Assembly: GCA_030549335.1 (NCBI GenBank) | Contig: CM060198.1 | Span: 868,001 to 932,000 of the forward strand | Direction of reading: 5' to 3' | Length of the DNA: 64,000 nt | DNA from: Pontederia crassipes | Taxonomy: Eukaryota > Streptophyta > Magnoliopsida > Commelinales > Pontederiaceae | Part shown: piece after piece, positions 21,969-31,224 of the stretch | Numbering within the stretch: position 1 is the stretch's first letter | Layout: every line of letters starts with the position of its first letter | The notes under the pieces: model-generated | The model's input: the letters and a program-made list of their open reading frames with translations, nothing else | Told to the model about the DNA's origin: nothing | Database searches by the model: none | Made by a program: the position numbers and the translations under genes

Positions 21969-24800
21969 TTACACGAAGCGTTGGAGTTGGGATTTGATCT
22001 CGTCATCTTCCCACTTTAAAGCCCCCCACCATGCTGATGATTCTGCTACAATGCGCAATGGTCGGTTGTCAGTTATATGTTGTCGAAAATTAAATGGTAG
22101 TCTTGTCAAACATTCACAGCCCCACACGTCCAATACTTCTAACAAGGGGCAATGGATGGTTCCTTTGTAGATGTTATGCAGCGATGGCAAATTCCACAAA
22201 ATGATATATCTGGGATTAGAAAATGTAACCGGTGGCCTACATTCATCTCGGGCCTGATGGCCTTTTTGGACATTTTCATAACTAACAATTATATCGCTCA
22301 ATTTTTCACAATCTCTTATGTCTAGTATTTTAAGGCATGTCGCACGTCCAATCCATGAAATATCCTTCATTGGGCAACCCGTAATCCAGACAACCATGAG
22401 TTGAGGAAATGTTTCTAGAGTTGTTGGTCTTTCCCAACATATCTTCTCCAATCTACTTAAATCATAGAGTCCAAGCTCACGCAATTGAGGAAACTGTCCA
22501 TCTTGATCATCGCTCGACATTGTCAATTTTTGCAATGAGTCGAATTCACGCAACCATAAGGTTTGAATGTTCTTGCCCATGATCAATGTGTCTCGAACTG
22601 GTGGGCACCCACAAACTGTCAACTTCCAAATGCTTGTACAATCAACACATTCATCGAGGGATGAGAACTCTCGCAACTTCACTTTAAGTCCGAGAGCCTT
22701 TATCATCCTCCCCTTCAACCTCTTGAGCTCTTTGACTTCTCTGTTGGGAGGATGGATGGATAAATCAAATGCAATACTTTCACTTCCAAAAAGGTCCAAC
22801 ATTTGTAAGCTTGGGAGACTAGATATCAACTCTTCTGGAATATCTTTGAGCTGTTCGCAATCACATAAGATTAAATATCTCAGTTTCACTAAAGCCTTCA
22901 AGTTCGAGCTCAATGATGCAATGCAAGTAGATGACAGGTTGAGATATTGAAGCTGAACCAGCATGGTTACCTCCTCTGGAAATATCTCGATGCTAGTATG
23001 TGACATGTCCAAATAGGTCAATGCAGGAAAATGTTGAAAGAAGGTCTCAGGAATTCTTGTTACATCATAATTTCTTTGGATCATCAAAGTAGATAGATTA
23101 GGACAGCTCTGTTTAGGTTCTGGAAGTGCCTTCATTTTATTGAACATGAGTGATATTCGGTTTGCTGATTCCCACTTATTAGTTTTCCTCAACGGCTCTT
23201 CGCTCCATAGTCCTGCACGGACAACCCATTTGCTATTATCCTTTTTACAGTCGTTGGCAATCCATAAGGCCATGTCTCGAATAATATCATGCATTTTCAT
23301 GCACTCTTGTACCGTATGCTCAGATTGAGTTGACTCGAGTAAACATGCTGATGTAAGACGTCCTATTAGAGTGTCACCATAGTCGTACATTTCAACGATA
23401 TCATCGAATTCATCTGAATTAATCACACCATGGCCCAAAAGACATTCAATCAACTCCACTTTAAGGATGTCGTAATCTTCAGGAAACAAGGCGCAACACA
23501 AGAAGCATTGTTGTATTTTTTCATCGTCCAAATGATCATAACTGAACTTTAGTGACGTCATAATCATATCTGCATTTGCTTTTGGAATGGCAGCAGCTAA
23601 TTGCGAGTTCTTTAGTGATTTGAGGGCGTGCCTCCACTCGCCGACGGTCTTTTTAGTGGACATGGCTCGACCGATGGTGATGAGCCCAAGGGGAAGACCT
23701 TTGCACTCCTCTGCAATTTGTCTTGCTATATTTCCTATTTCCGTGTCGCTCATCATGTGCTCATTTGTCACATTCTCCTGGAAGAGGCGCCATGCATCCT
23801 CTGGTGTCAGAACATCCACCTTAACATTCTTTTTGGCCTTCATTTCACCACATACATCTTCAGATCTTGTAGTGAACACCACTGTGCGTCCTTTGTCTGG
23901 GATGCCAATTTTATTCAGATCCAAACCTTCCCAAACATCATCCAACAACACCACAAACCTTTTGTCAGTCAAGACATTGGAAATCTTATTGGCCAATGAG
24001 ATTTTGTGGTTGCCATCAGCTGGAAGTTTGAGTTGTTTAGCGAAGTCATCTTGCAACCTTTGAACATCAGCCCCATCTCTTGAAACCGTAACCCATATTA
24101 CATGGTCAAAATGCACTCTTTTTCCACCATCATCATCAGCAACAGCAGAAACAGCAACAGAGTTGGAGTTGATGTTACCACCGCGTGAGAGGCTGTTGTT
24201 GATCCTTTTCAAGAGAGTCGTCTTGCCGACTCCACCCATCCCATATATCCCGACAACTCCAACCCCGTCGGCAAGGTAACCGAGAACCTTGCTGAGGTAG
24301 GACTCGGTGGCTATCAAGTTGGACGTGCCGGGCATTTCTTGGCCAGGGGGCGTAGGCGCTGGCTGAGTGAAACTTTGGTTGTACTTCTGCTCTTGTAACT
24401 TTTGGTACAAATCCGTCGCTTCCTCCAACTTCACGGTTGCATCCCTCCCGATTTTGTACATGGAGATGATGTCACCTGAGCTCCTGCCAAAGCACCACCT
24501 TCCTAGTTTTTCATACTTAAATTTTATGTCACTCACCTCGTTTTCCATGGGAGGAACTCTGTCCAACCACCCATTCACTTGTTGGGTGGGCCGTCGAGTT
24601 TGATCCCGTCGCTTAGTTTCTTCTACTTCACGTCTGATATCACTTTCGATATCCTCGGATAGCATTTTCAGATCTTTCATCTTCTCCTCCAGATTCTTCA
24701 CTTTTTCTCCAACCTTCACGACGTAGGAGACGCGCCGCACGAGAGGCTCCTGTATAAGACTGATCAGAGGAGTAAGCACGCTCTCAACGAAGGACGCCAT
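21969..24800 (-). CDS. CC-NBS-LRR disease-resistance protein (RPS2/RPS5 type)
   Basis: A single uninterrupted 943-codon frame for an intracellular immune receptor of the coiled-coil class; such proteins bind ATP/ADP and trigger defence on sensing pathogen effectors. Residues 1-140 are the coiled coil with the RPS5-type pattern (VVKVGEKVKNLEEKMKDL). The NB-ARC domain has P-loop GMGGVGKTT (187-195), VIWVTVSRD (234-242), kinase-2 LLDDVW (285-290), VVFTTRSEDV (307-316), GLPLGLITIG (368-377), FLCCALFPEDYD (433-444) and MHD (503-505). Leucine-rich repeats fill 545-915. I chose the ATG at 24800 rather than 30 codons upstream because homology to the sister copy begins there. A low-complexity insert lies at about 208-229. 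The stop overlaps a GTAAGT donor-like site. The key motifs look functional; the exact specificity is unknown. Confidence 0.93.
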   Translation of the reverse strand: MASFVESVLTPLISLIQEPLVRRVSYVVKVGEKVKNLEEKMKDLKMLSEDIESDIRREVEETKRRDQTRRPTQQVNGWLDRVPPMENEVSDIKFKYEKLGRWCFGRSSGDIISMYKIGRDATVKLEEATDLYQKLQEQKYNQSFTQPAPTPPGQEMPGTSNLIATESYLSKVLGYLADGVGVVGIYGMGGVGKTTLLKRINNSLSRGGNINSNSVAVSAVADDDGGKRVHFDHVIWVTVSRDGADVQRLQDDFAKQLKLPADGNHKISLANKISNVLTDKRFVVLLDDVWEGLDLNKIGIPDKGRTVVFTTRSEDVCGEMKAKKNVKVDVLTPEDAWRLFQENVTNEHMMSDTEIGNIARQIAEECKGLPLGLITIGRAMSTKKTVGEWRHALKSLKNSQLAAAIPKANADMIMTSLKFSYDHLDDEKIQQCFLCCALFPEDYDILKVELIECLLGHGVINSDEFDDIVEMYDYGDTLIGRLTSACLLESTQSEHTVQECMKMHDIIRDMALWIANDCKKDNSKWVVRAGLWSEEPLRKTNKWESANRISLMFNKMKALPEPKQSCPNLSTLMIQRNYDVTRIPETFFQHFPALTYLDMSHTSIEIFPEEVTMLVQLQYLNLSSTCIASLSSNLKALVKLRYLILCDCEQLKDIPEELISSLPSLQMLDLFGSESIAFDLSIHPPNREVKELKRLKGRMIKALGLKVKLREFSSLDECVDCTSIWKLTVCGCPPVRDTLIMGKNIQTLWLREFDSLQKLTMSSDDQDGQFPQLRELGLYDLSRLEKICWERPTTLETFPQLMVVWITGCPMKDISWIGRATCLKILDIRDCEKLSDIIVSYENVQKGHQARDECRPPVTFSNPRYIILWNLPSLHNIYKGTIHCPLLEVLDVWGCECLTRLPFNFRQHITDNRPLRIVAESSAWWGALKWEDDEIKSQLQRFV

Positions 24801-24950
24801 GACCGCAAAGTAAGAAACAAGTGCTGGAAGCTGCAAGTGGAAAGGAAGAAGAAATGTATGCCAATTATGAGGTAGATATACGTTTGTCACAAGCTCATTG
24901 ATTAGCGTTAGACGCCTTTGTTATTTTCTTAAACTGATTTTTACTTACGT

Positions 24951-24951
<1 letters not shown>

Positions 24952-24997
<46 letters not shown>
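24952..24997. repeat. (AT)n microsatellite upstream of the receptor gene
   Basis: About 23 AT dinucleotides starting 150 bp upstream of the receptor ATG. It lies in the likely promoter or 5' leader, so its length may vary between alleles. Confidence 0.9.
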
Positions 24998-24999
<2 letters not shown>

Positions 25000-25398
25000 T
25001 TTATCTTATCTTTTTTTTTCTTTTACTTTTCCTTTTTGTTTTCCTCACAAGATCTACCTGTAATTTGGCTTTCAAAATTAAAGTTGAATGATGCTCTATC
25101 CTACTTGATCATTTTGCTTTTTCGCGTATACCTTTGTTGATTCTATACGTGGAACCATATTTTATGTTCATCCTTGAGCTTTATGTTAATTTAATTGTAT
25201 ATTTGGTAATTAAAACTTATCCTTAATTCTAGCAAACCATGGGATAATTAGATGAATAATTATCTAAATCCAAATTAACATAACCTGCCATTGACAGAAT
25301 AATTAAATCAATTAATTAATTAATCAAGAAAGTACCCTATAATAAAATAAATAAAGTTGATACAAGTAAATGCATGGATAAAAAAATTTCCTTAGTTT

Positions 25399-25737
25399 AT
25401 CTGATCCTTCTCATCAGACAAAATGCATGAGATGTATATAATCTGATCCTTCTCATCAGACAACAAGCATAAGATGCCATAATCTGATCCTTGTCACCAG
25501 ACATCAAGCACTGAGATGCCATAATCTGATTTTTTTCATCAGGCAACAAGCATAATCTGATACTTCTCATCAGACATCAAGAATTAAGATGTCATAATCT
25601 GATCCTTTTCATCAGACAACAAGCAAAAACTGATCCTTTTCGTCTGACAACAAGCAAATCTGATCCTTCTCATCAGACATCAAGAGCATTAAGATGCTCT
25701 GATCCTTCTCATCAGACATCAAGCACTAAGATGCCAC
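25399..25737. repeat. Minisatellite of hairpin units (ATCTGATCCTTCTCATCAGA)
   Basis: Nine degenerate units of about 31-42 bp. Each starts TCTGAT, a CCTTCTC-like loop, then ATCAGA, so each unit could fold into a 6-bp stem. Spacers resemble CAACAAGCATAAGATGCCATA. It lies about 0.6-0.9 kb upstream of the receptor start. Confidence 0.85.
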
Positions 25738-26213
25738 AAAGCAGCATCCTCTTTAGTTTTCGTTAGCCTATTTATACCTGTCTTCATTAAGTATTGCAAT
25801 ATCACTAGGAGACTTTTTCGTGCTTTCCACGGATAATAAAAAAAGAATATATAATAAAAAAATGCTTAATTAGTTTTATCATAATTTAATATCAAATTAA
25901 ATTAAGTGACAACTAATTTCATCAACTTTTTGCGGGGAAGGATCCTTTAGCTGTCTTCAAAGAGCTCTCAAGATCGAGTTTGTGACGCCACTACAAAGGT
26001 GAAAATTAGTTAATAAACAAATGATACTTAATGTATTGATATAGATATGTCTGGTTTCTCCCATTTTTAAGGAATAATTAAAAAATTATTATTTCAGGGC
26101 AAGTATATAATTTTTCTTGACACTCTTAAGGAATAAAAAAAATACTATAGATAAGATTTTATTTAATCTTGAAATGCCTATTCGATATATATATTTGATA
26201 GTGAAAGTTATTC

Positions 26214-26229
26214 TTTTCCTTTCTTTTTC

Positions 26230-26261
<32 letters not shown>

Positions 26262-26304
26262 TTTCTTTTTCTTTTTCTTTTTCTTTTTCTTTTTCTTTTT
26301 CTTC
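26214..26304. repeat. (TTTTTC)n pyrimidine tract
   Basis: A run of CTTTTT hexamers and similar, about 90 bp, all pyrimidine on the plus strand. The Phe-Ser frame across it is an artefact. Confidence 0.9.
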
Positions 26305-28829
26305 TCCCCTTCCTCACAAGAGATACATGTAATGTTGCTTTCCAAAGTTGACTGACGTATTACCCAGCATGGTCATTTTATGCTTTTGTGTACTCAAAAA
26401 ACTTACCCGAATTAAAAAAAAAAATTCAGGAGCCCTAATATGATTTAGGGTAATTTTTAATAAACTAAAATTCACCTACTAAAATTAGGACCCCATCCAA
26501 AAAAATTATAGGGACCATGGAGCTCATTTTTATTTATATAATTAATTAATAAGGTATCCAATTTTTTATTATGAATATAATATTTTTTGTATAAAATTTC
26601 ATAATTTTCTCTACGTTATCGAACTTTATTGTATATATTTTAAAATATGATTATATAAAAGTAGAGCCACTAAAAAGTCACATGAAAAATTGACCCATTA
26701 GAAAGTGATTTTTATTTTTTTAAATAGTTTTAGGATGATTTTTTAATTAAAAATTCTGATCCAAAAAGCAGTGGATGATTTTTCTGGACCGAAAATCCGA
26801 CCGAATCTAAACTACTTTCATCCCTACCTTGCTAATTTATGTTTGTGATCATTTGTGATATCCATCCAAGAGCTTTTTGTAAACTTAGCTTTTATGATGT
26901 GATAGTTAGGTGAAAAAGATTAATCTAAATACAAATTAGCAAAACCATATCATAATGATTGTGGTTTGGTTCTTATGGATGCTCATCGCATGGAGTCAAC
27001 TTGGTGAATACCCGACTCATAAGGATGTTCATGAGTCAGATTGGATTCGACCCGACTCAAATTTGAAGTAATCCGATCAAACTTGAAGTAATCATCAAAT
27101 TAAAAATTTATGAATGACATTTAATTTGTTTCATTTAAAAGTTTTTAATCTAATCTATATAATTTTGATATGATGAATAAAAACATGAAGCATATCCCTT
27201 CTAAAAAAGGACACCTTCATGAAATACTCATATAAATTAATATTGTACAATACGAATACAAATATTTTTTATATCTTTGAAATGTTTTTAGCATTTTATT
27301 AAAGAAACTTCCTTATTTTTATATCTTACTATTAATATGTTATATATATATTAGTTAACGTTGAAAATCTGATGCCGTGCGCTCAATTCTAAAAAAATTA
27401 TAAGATTAAATAGAAATCTAGTTATAACTTACATATAACATAAAATCATTTACAAATATAATATGAAAAATAAATTTGTTTGAAAATAACTTGTGGTTTT
27501 GTTATTCATTTATAGATCATTTTTTTCATAAATTTGAAACTTTTAACTACAGTAAATAATGAATCTTTTTACATTATTTATAAATTTAGATATTAACGTA
27601 TGCTTTTAGTGAAATTATATAATGATTGATACATGTACAAAAAAATTTATATAGCATTTTCTTGTGAAATAAGATGTCACATATGTTAGGGAACAAAATC
27701 ATGCAATACCAGTTATATAAACTAATTATTAATTTAATGCTACGTATGTAGGTGAGGTTGGCCTTAATCATTGGACATGTATTTTCCTAATTGTGACAAT
27801 ATAGTAAAACACTGCCTTTTTACCTCAGAAATATTATACAAATAATAATATAGATTAATTTAAAGGGATTGAATGTAATGATAATTTTTTATTTAACGAT
27901 ATTTTGATAACGTTTTAGAAAAAAGAGGGAAAACAATAGATATTAACTATTGGATTAAATAAATACTTAAGATATTTATTTATTAATAATTAATAATTGC
28001 ATAAATCACACATAAGTCATAGTGTTTAGTTTATTAATCAAAGAGGGGTTGCAATTGCAAACATGAGACCGCAAAAACATTTAAATGAGGTAATCAATGA
28101 AAGGAAAATAGTGAAAAGATAAATAAAAAAGTAAAAGATAAGTAAATATTTCAAAAGGAGAAAACACAATTTTTTTATGAAGCTTACTAATAAAAGTATA
28201 TCTTTTACTAAATATCCATAATATATAACAGTGTTCAAATGATTTTTTAATGTACTTCATAAAACTTCATTAACAATCTAATTCCTAATTACTAAACTAC
28301 CATAATGCCTCAACTTTAAATATTTCAATTTTTAAATCATATCCTTAGGTAAGATAAAATAAAAAAGTTTCAAATTAATAGAACAAATTTGTTGTCTTAT
28401 CCAAATTGAATAAATTACTATGATGCTCTCTCCACGATAACGTTATTGGGTGTTTAACTATGAGTAGAGGTTTACGAAAACCTATTCATCTTAAACTAAC
28501 TACACATTGTAGAAATTCATCTTCCTAAATTTGATTGGCGACTTGCTATATTATTTTTTTTAAGTTTGGAGGTTTCTAATATCTTTTTAATATTTTATCG
28601 AGAAAAATGCTTTCATTTGCTATAATAATCTCTTCATCTCCTCATTGAATTGTTTTAATTTTGCAAGGAAGGATGAAAATAAGAATATAAATGAGAAAAT
28701 ACACAATAATTGTGTATATTTAACTTAGACATGAGACTTGGGATCGTCTAAATGTCTAAATAACTCAAGTAGAGTGACCCGATATCGTCTAAAGGTTTAA
28801 ATAATTGACGCGGAGAAGGAAAAAATAGA

Positions 28830-28920
28830 AGGTGCCCTACAACCTCGCAGGAGCGATAGCTGCCACCAGGGAAAGCCTTGAGCAGCACCCTGACCGAGAG
28901 TTGTATGCTTTCTCGATTTC
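28830..28920 (+). pseudogene. Possible scrap of a second MATE transporter exon
   Basis: The plus strand reads VPYNLAGAIAATR followed by a diverged SLEQHPDRE stretch. This resembles the MATE family segment where a Pro-Tyr-Gly/Asn loop leads into a TRVSNELGAG motif. It lies about 110 bp beyond the end of the MATE pseudogene but in the opposite orientation. The match is short, so chance is possible. Confidence 0.3.
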
Positions 28921-29038
28921 TCCAAGAACCATCTGTTCAATCTCTCTTTGGCCAAAACCACCTGTCCCATATCATCACCAACATGATGAGTCAGTGAACA
29001 CCATCATGCATGAAATTTCCTACCTATAACTTCACTAC

Positions 29039-30731
29039 CTAAGTCCGTCTTTTGACAATGAGAAGGCACGAACAGATAAGTTCATGATTACGTGCTTGCT
29101 TTTCCCAATGAGTTGTCCAAGTTATGTAAAGGAGCACCAAAGTCCGAATGCATGTACCCAGCAACGTGCCAATCCAAATTCCCTATTGCGAGTACAAAAA
29201 CAAATTCAAAAAATGCAATATAATTCTGTTTTGCAGTTCAATAAATCTGCACCAATTAAATTTTTGGGTAATTAGCAATTACTCCCATATTGTCAAATAT
29301 GGATCGATCACAGTATGTGGTGAGTCATTGTCTCATCATCTTAGAAGGAGACCAAAAGTGACAGATACATGCAACAGGGTATATGATATGATTTTACCTT
29401 GAAATGGAGGCCAAGCATAACAAAGCACAACCCTTAGAGGGATACCAATTGTATAGTAACAGGTAATGTTCACGTACGCAAGCTTCTTCTGCCACCTTGG
29501 CGACGTCTATGAATGAATGAAAATATATAATCAGACTAATATATGTTGATACTTTCTTCTCATAACATGATTGTTCCGGATGTAATGGAAATTTTGCTCG
29601 CTGGTTGAACGCTATTCATGAGTAGGGAGAAGGCCAACAGGGGAGAAAGGTCAGCAACTGCTCTAGCAACCTCATGGCTGTTGATGAGGAACAGCACGAA
29701 AAGCACGATGTCATGATCACGTTCATTATCACAAATTTCACCACTTCCTGCTCTCAGTTCATTGGCCACCTGCACCTGTAAGATCACATCAGAAAAAAAG
29801 GAAACATTACCTTGCAACAGCTAAGAAGCCAATAGCTATCATCATCTCCCAGCCATTAATGTTCAAACTGTGAAGGTATATGCATGCATAAAAAAATCCA
29901 TCAAATTCCATAATGGCACAGATTACTCGATTGTGTGTTCATAAAATGTACCATACGGATAGAGCGTCTATGGCAACTGTTAAATAATGTCTTGAATCCT
30001 ACTTTAACTGAAAATTTGTTTGGAACCAAAGAAGTAATAGGGAGACTTCGAGAGATGCTTGGACGAGAAGTGCAGGGTTGGAATGATTCCTACTCCTAGT
30101 AGGAATAGGAGTCGGCCGGTTTTTGATGTCGAGAAGGACATGACAGATTCTTAGAGGGCCGAGTTTTCTTCTTGGACCGAGGGGCACTTGGAGTCAAAGA
30201 TCTACTTCTAAAAGGGCTGAAGATGTGAAGGGGCCATCCATGACTTGTCCTAGTCCGAGTGGGACTAGGACTGCCCTGGCGGGCATGTCCCGGGCGCGTT
30301 CGGGCTTGGCAGGGTGCCAAGCAGGAGGCCTGGGCGAATTGAACTTCAAGATGGACTTTGAAGGGGGCTGGATTCTTCAGGGACTTCAGAAAGTCAGATT
30401 TCTACTCCTACTCCAAGGAGATTTTTCTAGAGAAGGGGCTTGCATGCCTAGTAGGATTAGGTCCTTAAGTTAGAGTAGGAGTTATTTCTCCAAGGCCCTA
30501 TAAAAGGACTTATAATCAAGACTTGTAAGACCATCCTGGACAATCCTGGATCAATCTGATCTTGTAATCCTCTTCTGTTTCTTCCATCTAATACAATTCT
30601 ACGTCGCCGTAAATTTCTCGGGTTTTCTCGCGATACGTAATTTCTCTCGTGCAGAAATCCTAACAGCAACCTCTGCATCTTCTATGTTCCCTGTGAGTAG
30701 AACTAAGATGGTGTTGTACTAGAACTCTAGG
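29039..30731 (-). pseudogene. MATE efflux transporter (DETOXIFICATION) pseudogene, 3' half only
   Basis: Five exon-like blocks of a plant MATE antiporter, a vacuolar or plasma-membrane exporter of organic cations and secondary metabolites. Exon a (30731-30671 plus 29977-29952) reads NTILVLLTGNIEDAEVA then IDALSV and is split by the solo LTR. Exon b (29867-29811, 57 bp) reads LNINGWEMMIAIGFLAVA. Exon c (from about 29775) reads VQVANELRAGSGE and AVADLSPLLAFSLLMNSVQP. Exon d (29506-29398) reads WQKKLAYVNITCYYTIG. Exon e (29182-29039) reads GIWIGTLLGTCIRTLVLLYI and ends in TAG. Most borders are GT-AG. Defects: a TAG where Trp is expected early in exon a, the LTR insertion, apparent one-base frame slips at the exon c and e starts, a shortened segment in exon c, and no 5' exons seen. 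Clearly non-functional. Confidence 0.85.
29978..30665 (+). mobile_element. Solo LTR (688 bp) inserted in a MATE exon
   Basis: Starts TGTTAAATAATG and ends AATCCTAACA, with the perfect 5-bp duplication GCAAC on each side (29973-29977 and 30666-30670). A TATA box (CCCTATAAAAGG, about 30494) and a downstream leader-like stretch suggest it read on the plus strand. No internal region or second LTR is nearby, so it is a solo LTR left by recombination. Superfamily not determined. Confidence 0.88.
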
Positions 30732-30895
30732 CTGCATGTAGGAACCAAGTGCGAACTCTAGGTCGACGTTTGATGTGGTCGCTGTCCTCTTTTAAACTCA
30801 TTTGGGAAAACAATGGTTGTCAATTGGAGTCATGAGAAAAAAACGACTGTCCTTTGGTGAATACAAATAAATGTTCTGACTTAAATATCTCTTCA

Positions 30896-31212
30896 ACAAC
30901 AACAACAAAGCCTTATCCCACTAGGTGGGGTCGGCTACATGGATCATACGACGCCATTCCGCTCTATTAGTAACCAAGCCTTTCGGTATATTATTCACCA
31001 ATAGATCTTGCTCTATTAGTTCGCCAAGTGTCCGCCTTGGCCTCCCTCTCCCTCTTTTAATCGGACTCCAGATTATTTGATCTACTCTTCTTACTGGCGC
31101 ATCTAATGGTCTTCTCTGAACATGACCAAACCATCTCAAACGATTCTCTACCATTTTCTCACTAATAGGAGCCACTCCGACTCGTTCACGTATATGGTCA
31201 TTTCTAATCTTG
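30896..31212 (-). mobile_element. LINE 3' fragment (RTE type), 5'-truncated
   Basis: The minus strand codes the end of an RTE-type LINE reverse-transcriptase protein (RLRWFGHVQRRPLDAPVRR, RGRGRPRRTLGE, NRAEWRRMIHVADPT). It ends in the usual non-coding tail with a GTTGTTGTTG simple repeat. It is flanked by a 12-bp target duplication, AATATCTCTTCA (30884-30895 and 31213-31224). Only about 317 bp were copied, as is common for 5'-truncated LINEs. The frame continuing above 31212 is host sequence. Confidence 0.88.
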
Positions 31213-31224
31213 AATATCTCTTCA

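Larger units (their letters stand above)
24998..29038. other. AT-rich intergenic region
   Basis: Apart from the minisatellite, the TTTTTC tract and a possible MATE scrap listed separately, I see no gene. Open frames here are short, AT-driven and lack recognisable domains. Confidence 0.65.

Noticed and set aside
25399-25737. CRISPR-like spaced repeats
   Set aside because: Units are degenerate, spacers are themselves repeated and of uneven length, no cas genes are present, and the genome is plant nuclear.
26117-26332. 71-codon frame rich in Phe and Ser
   Set aside because: Direct product of the TTTTTC simple repeat.
30096-30473. Proline/arginine-rich frames on both strands
   Set aside because: They lie wholly inside the solo LTR and overlap each other in opposite directions.
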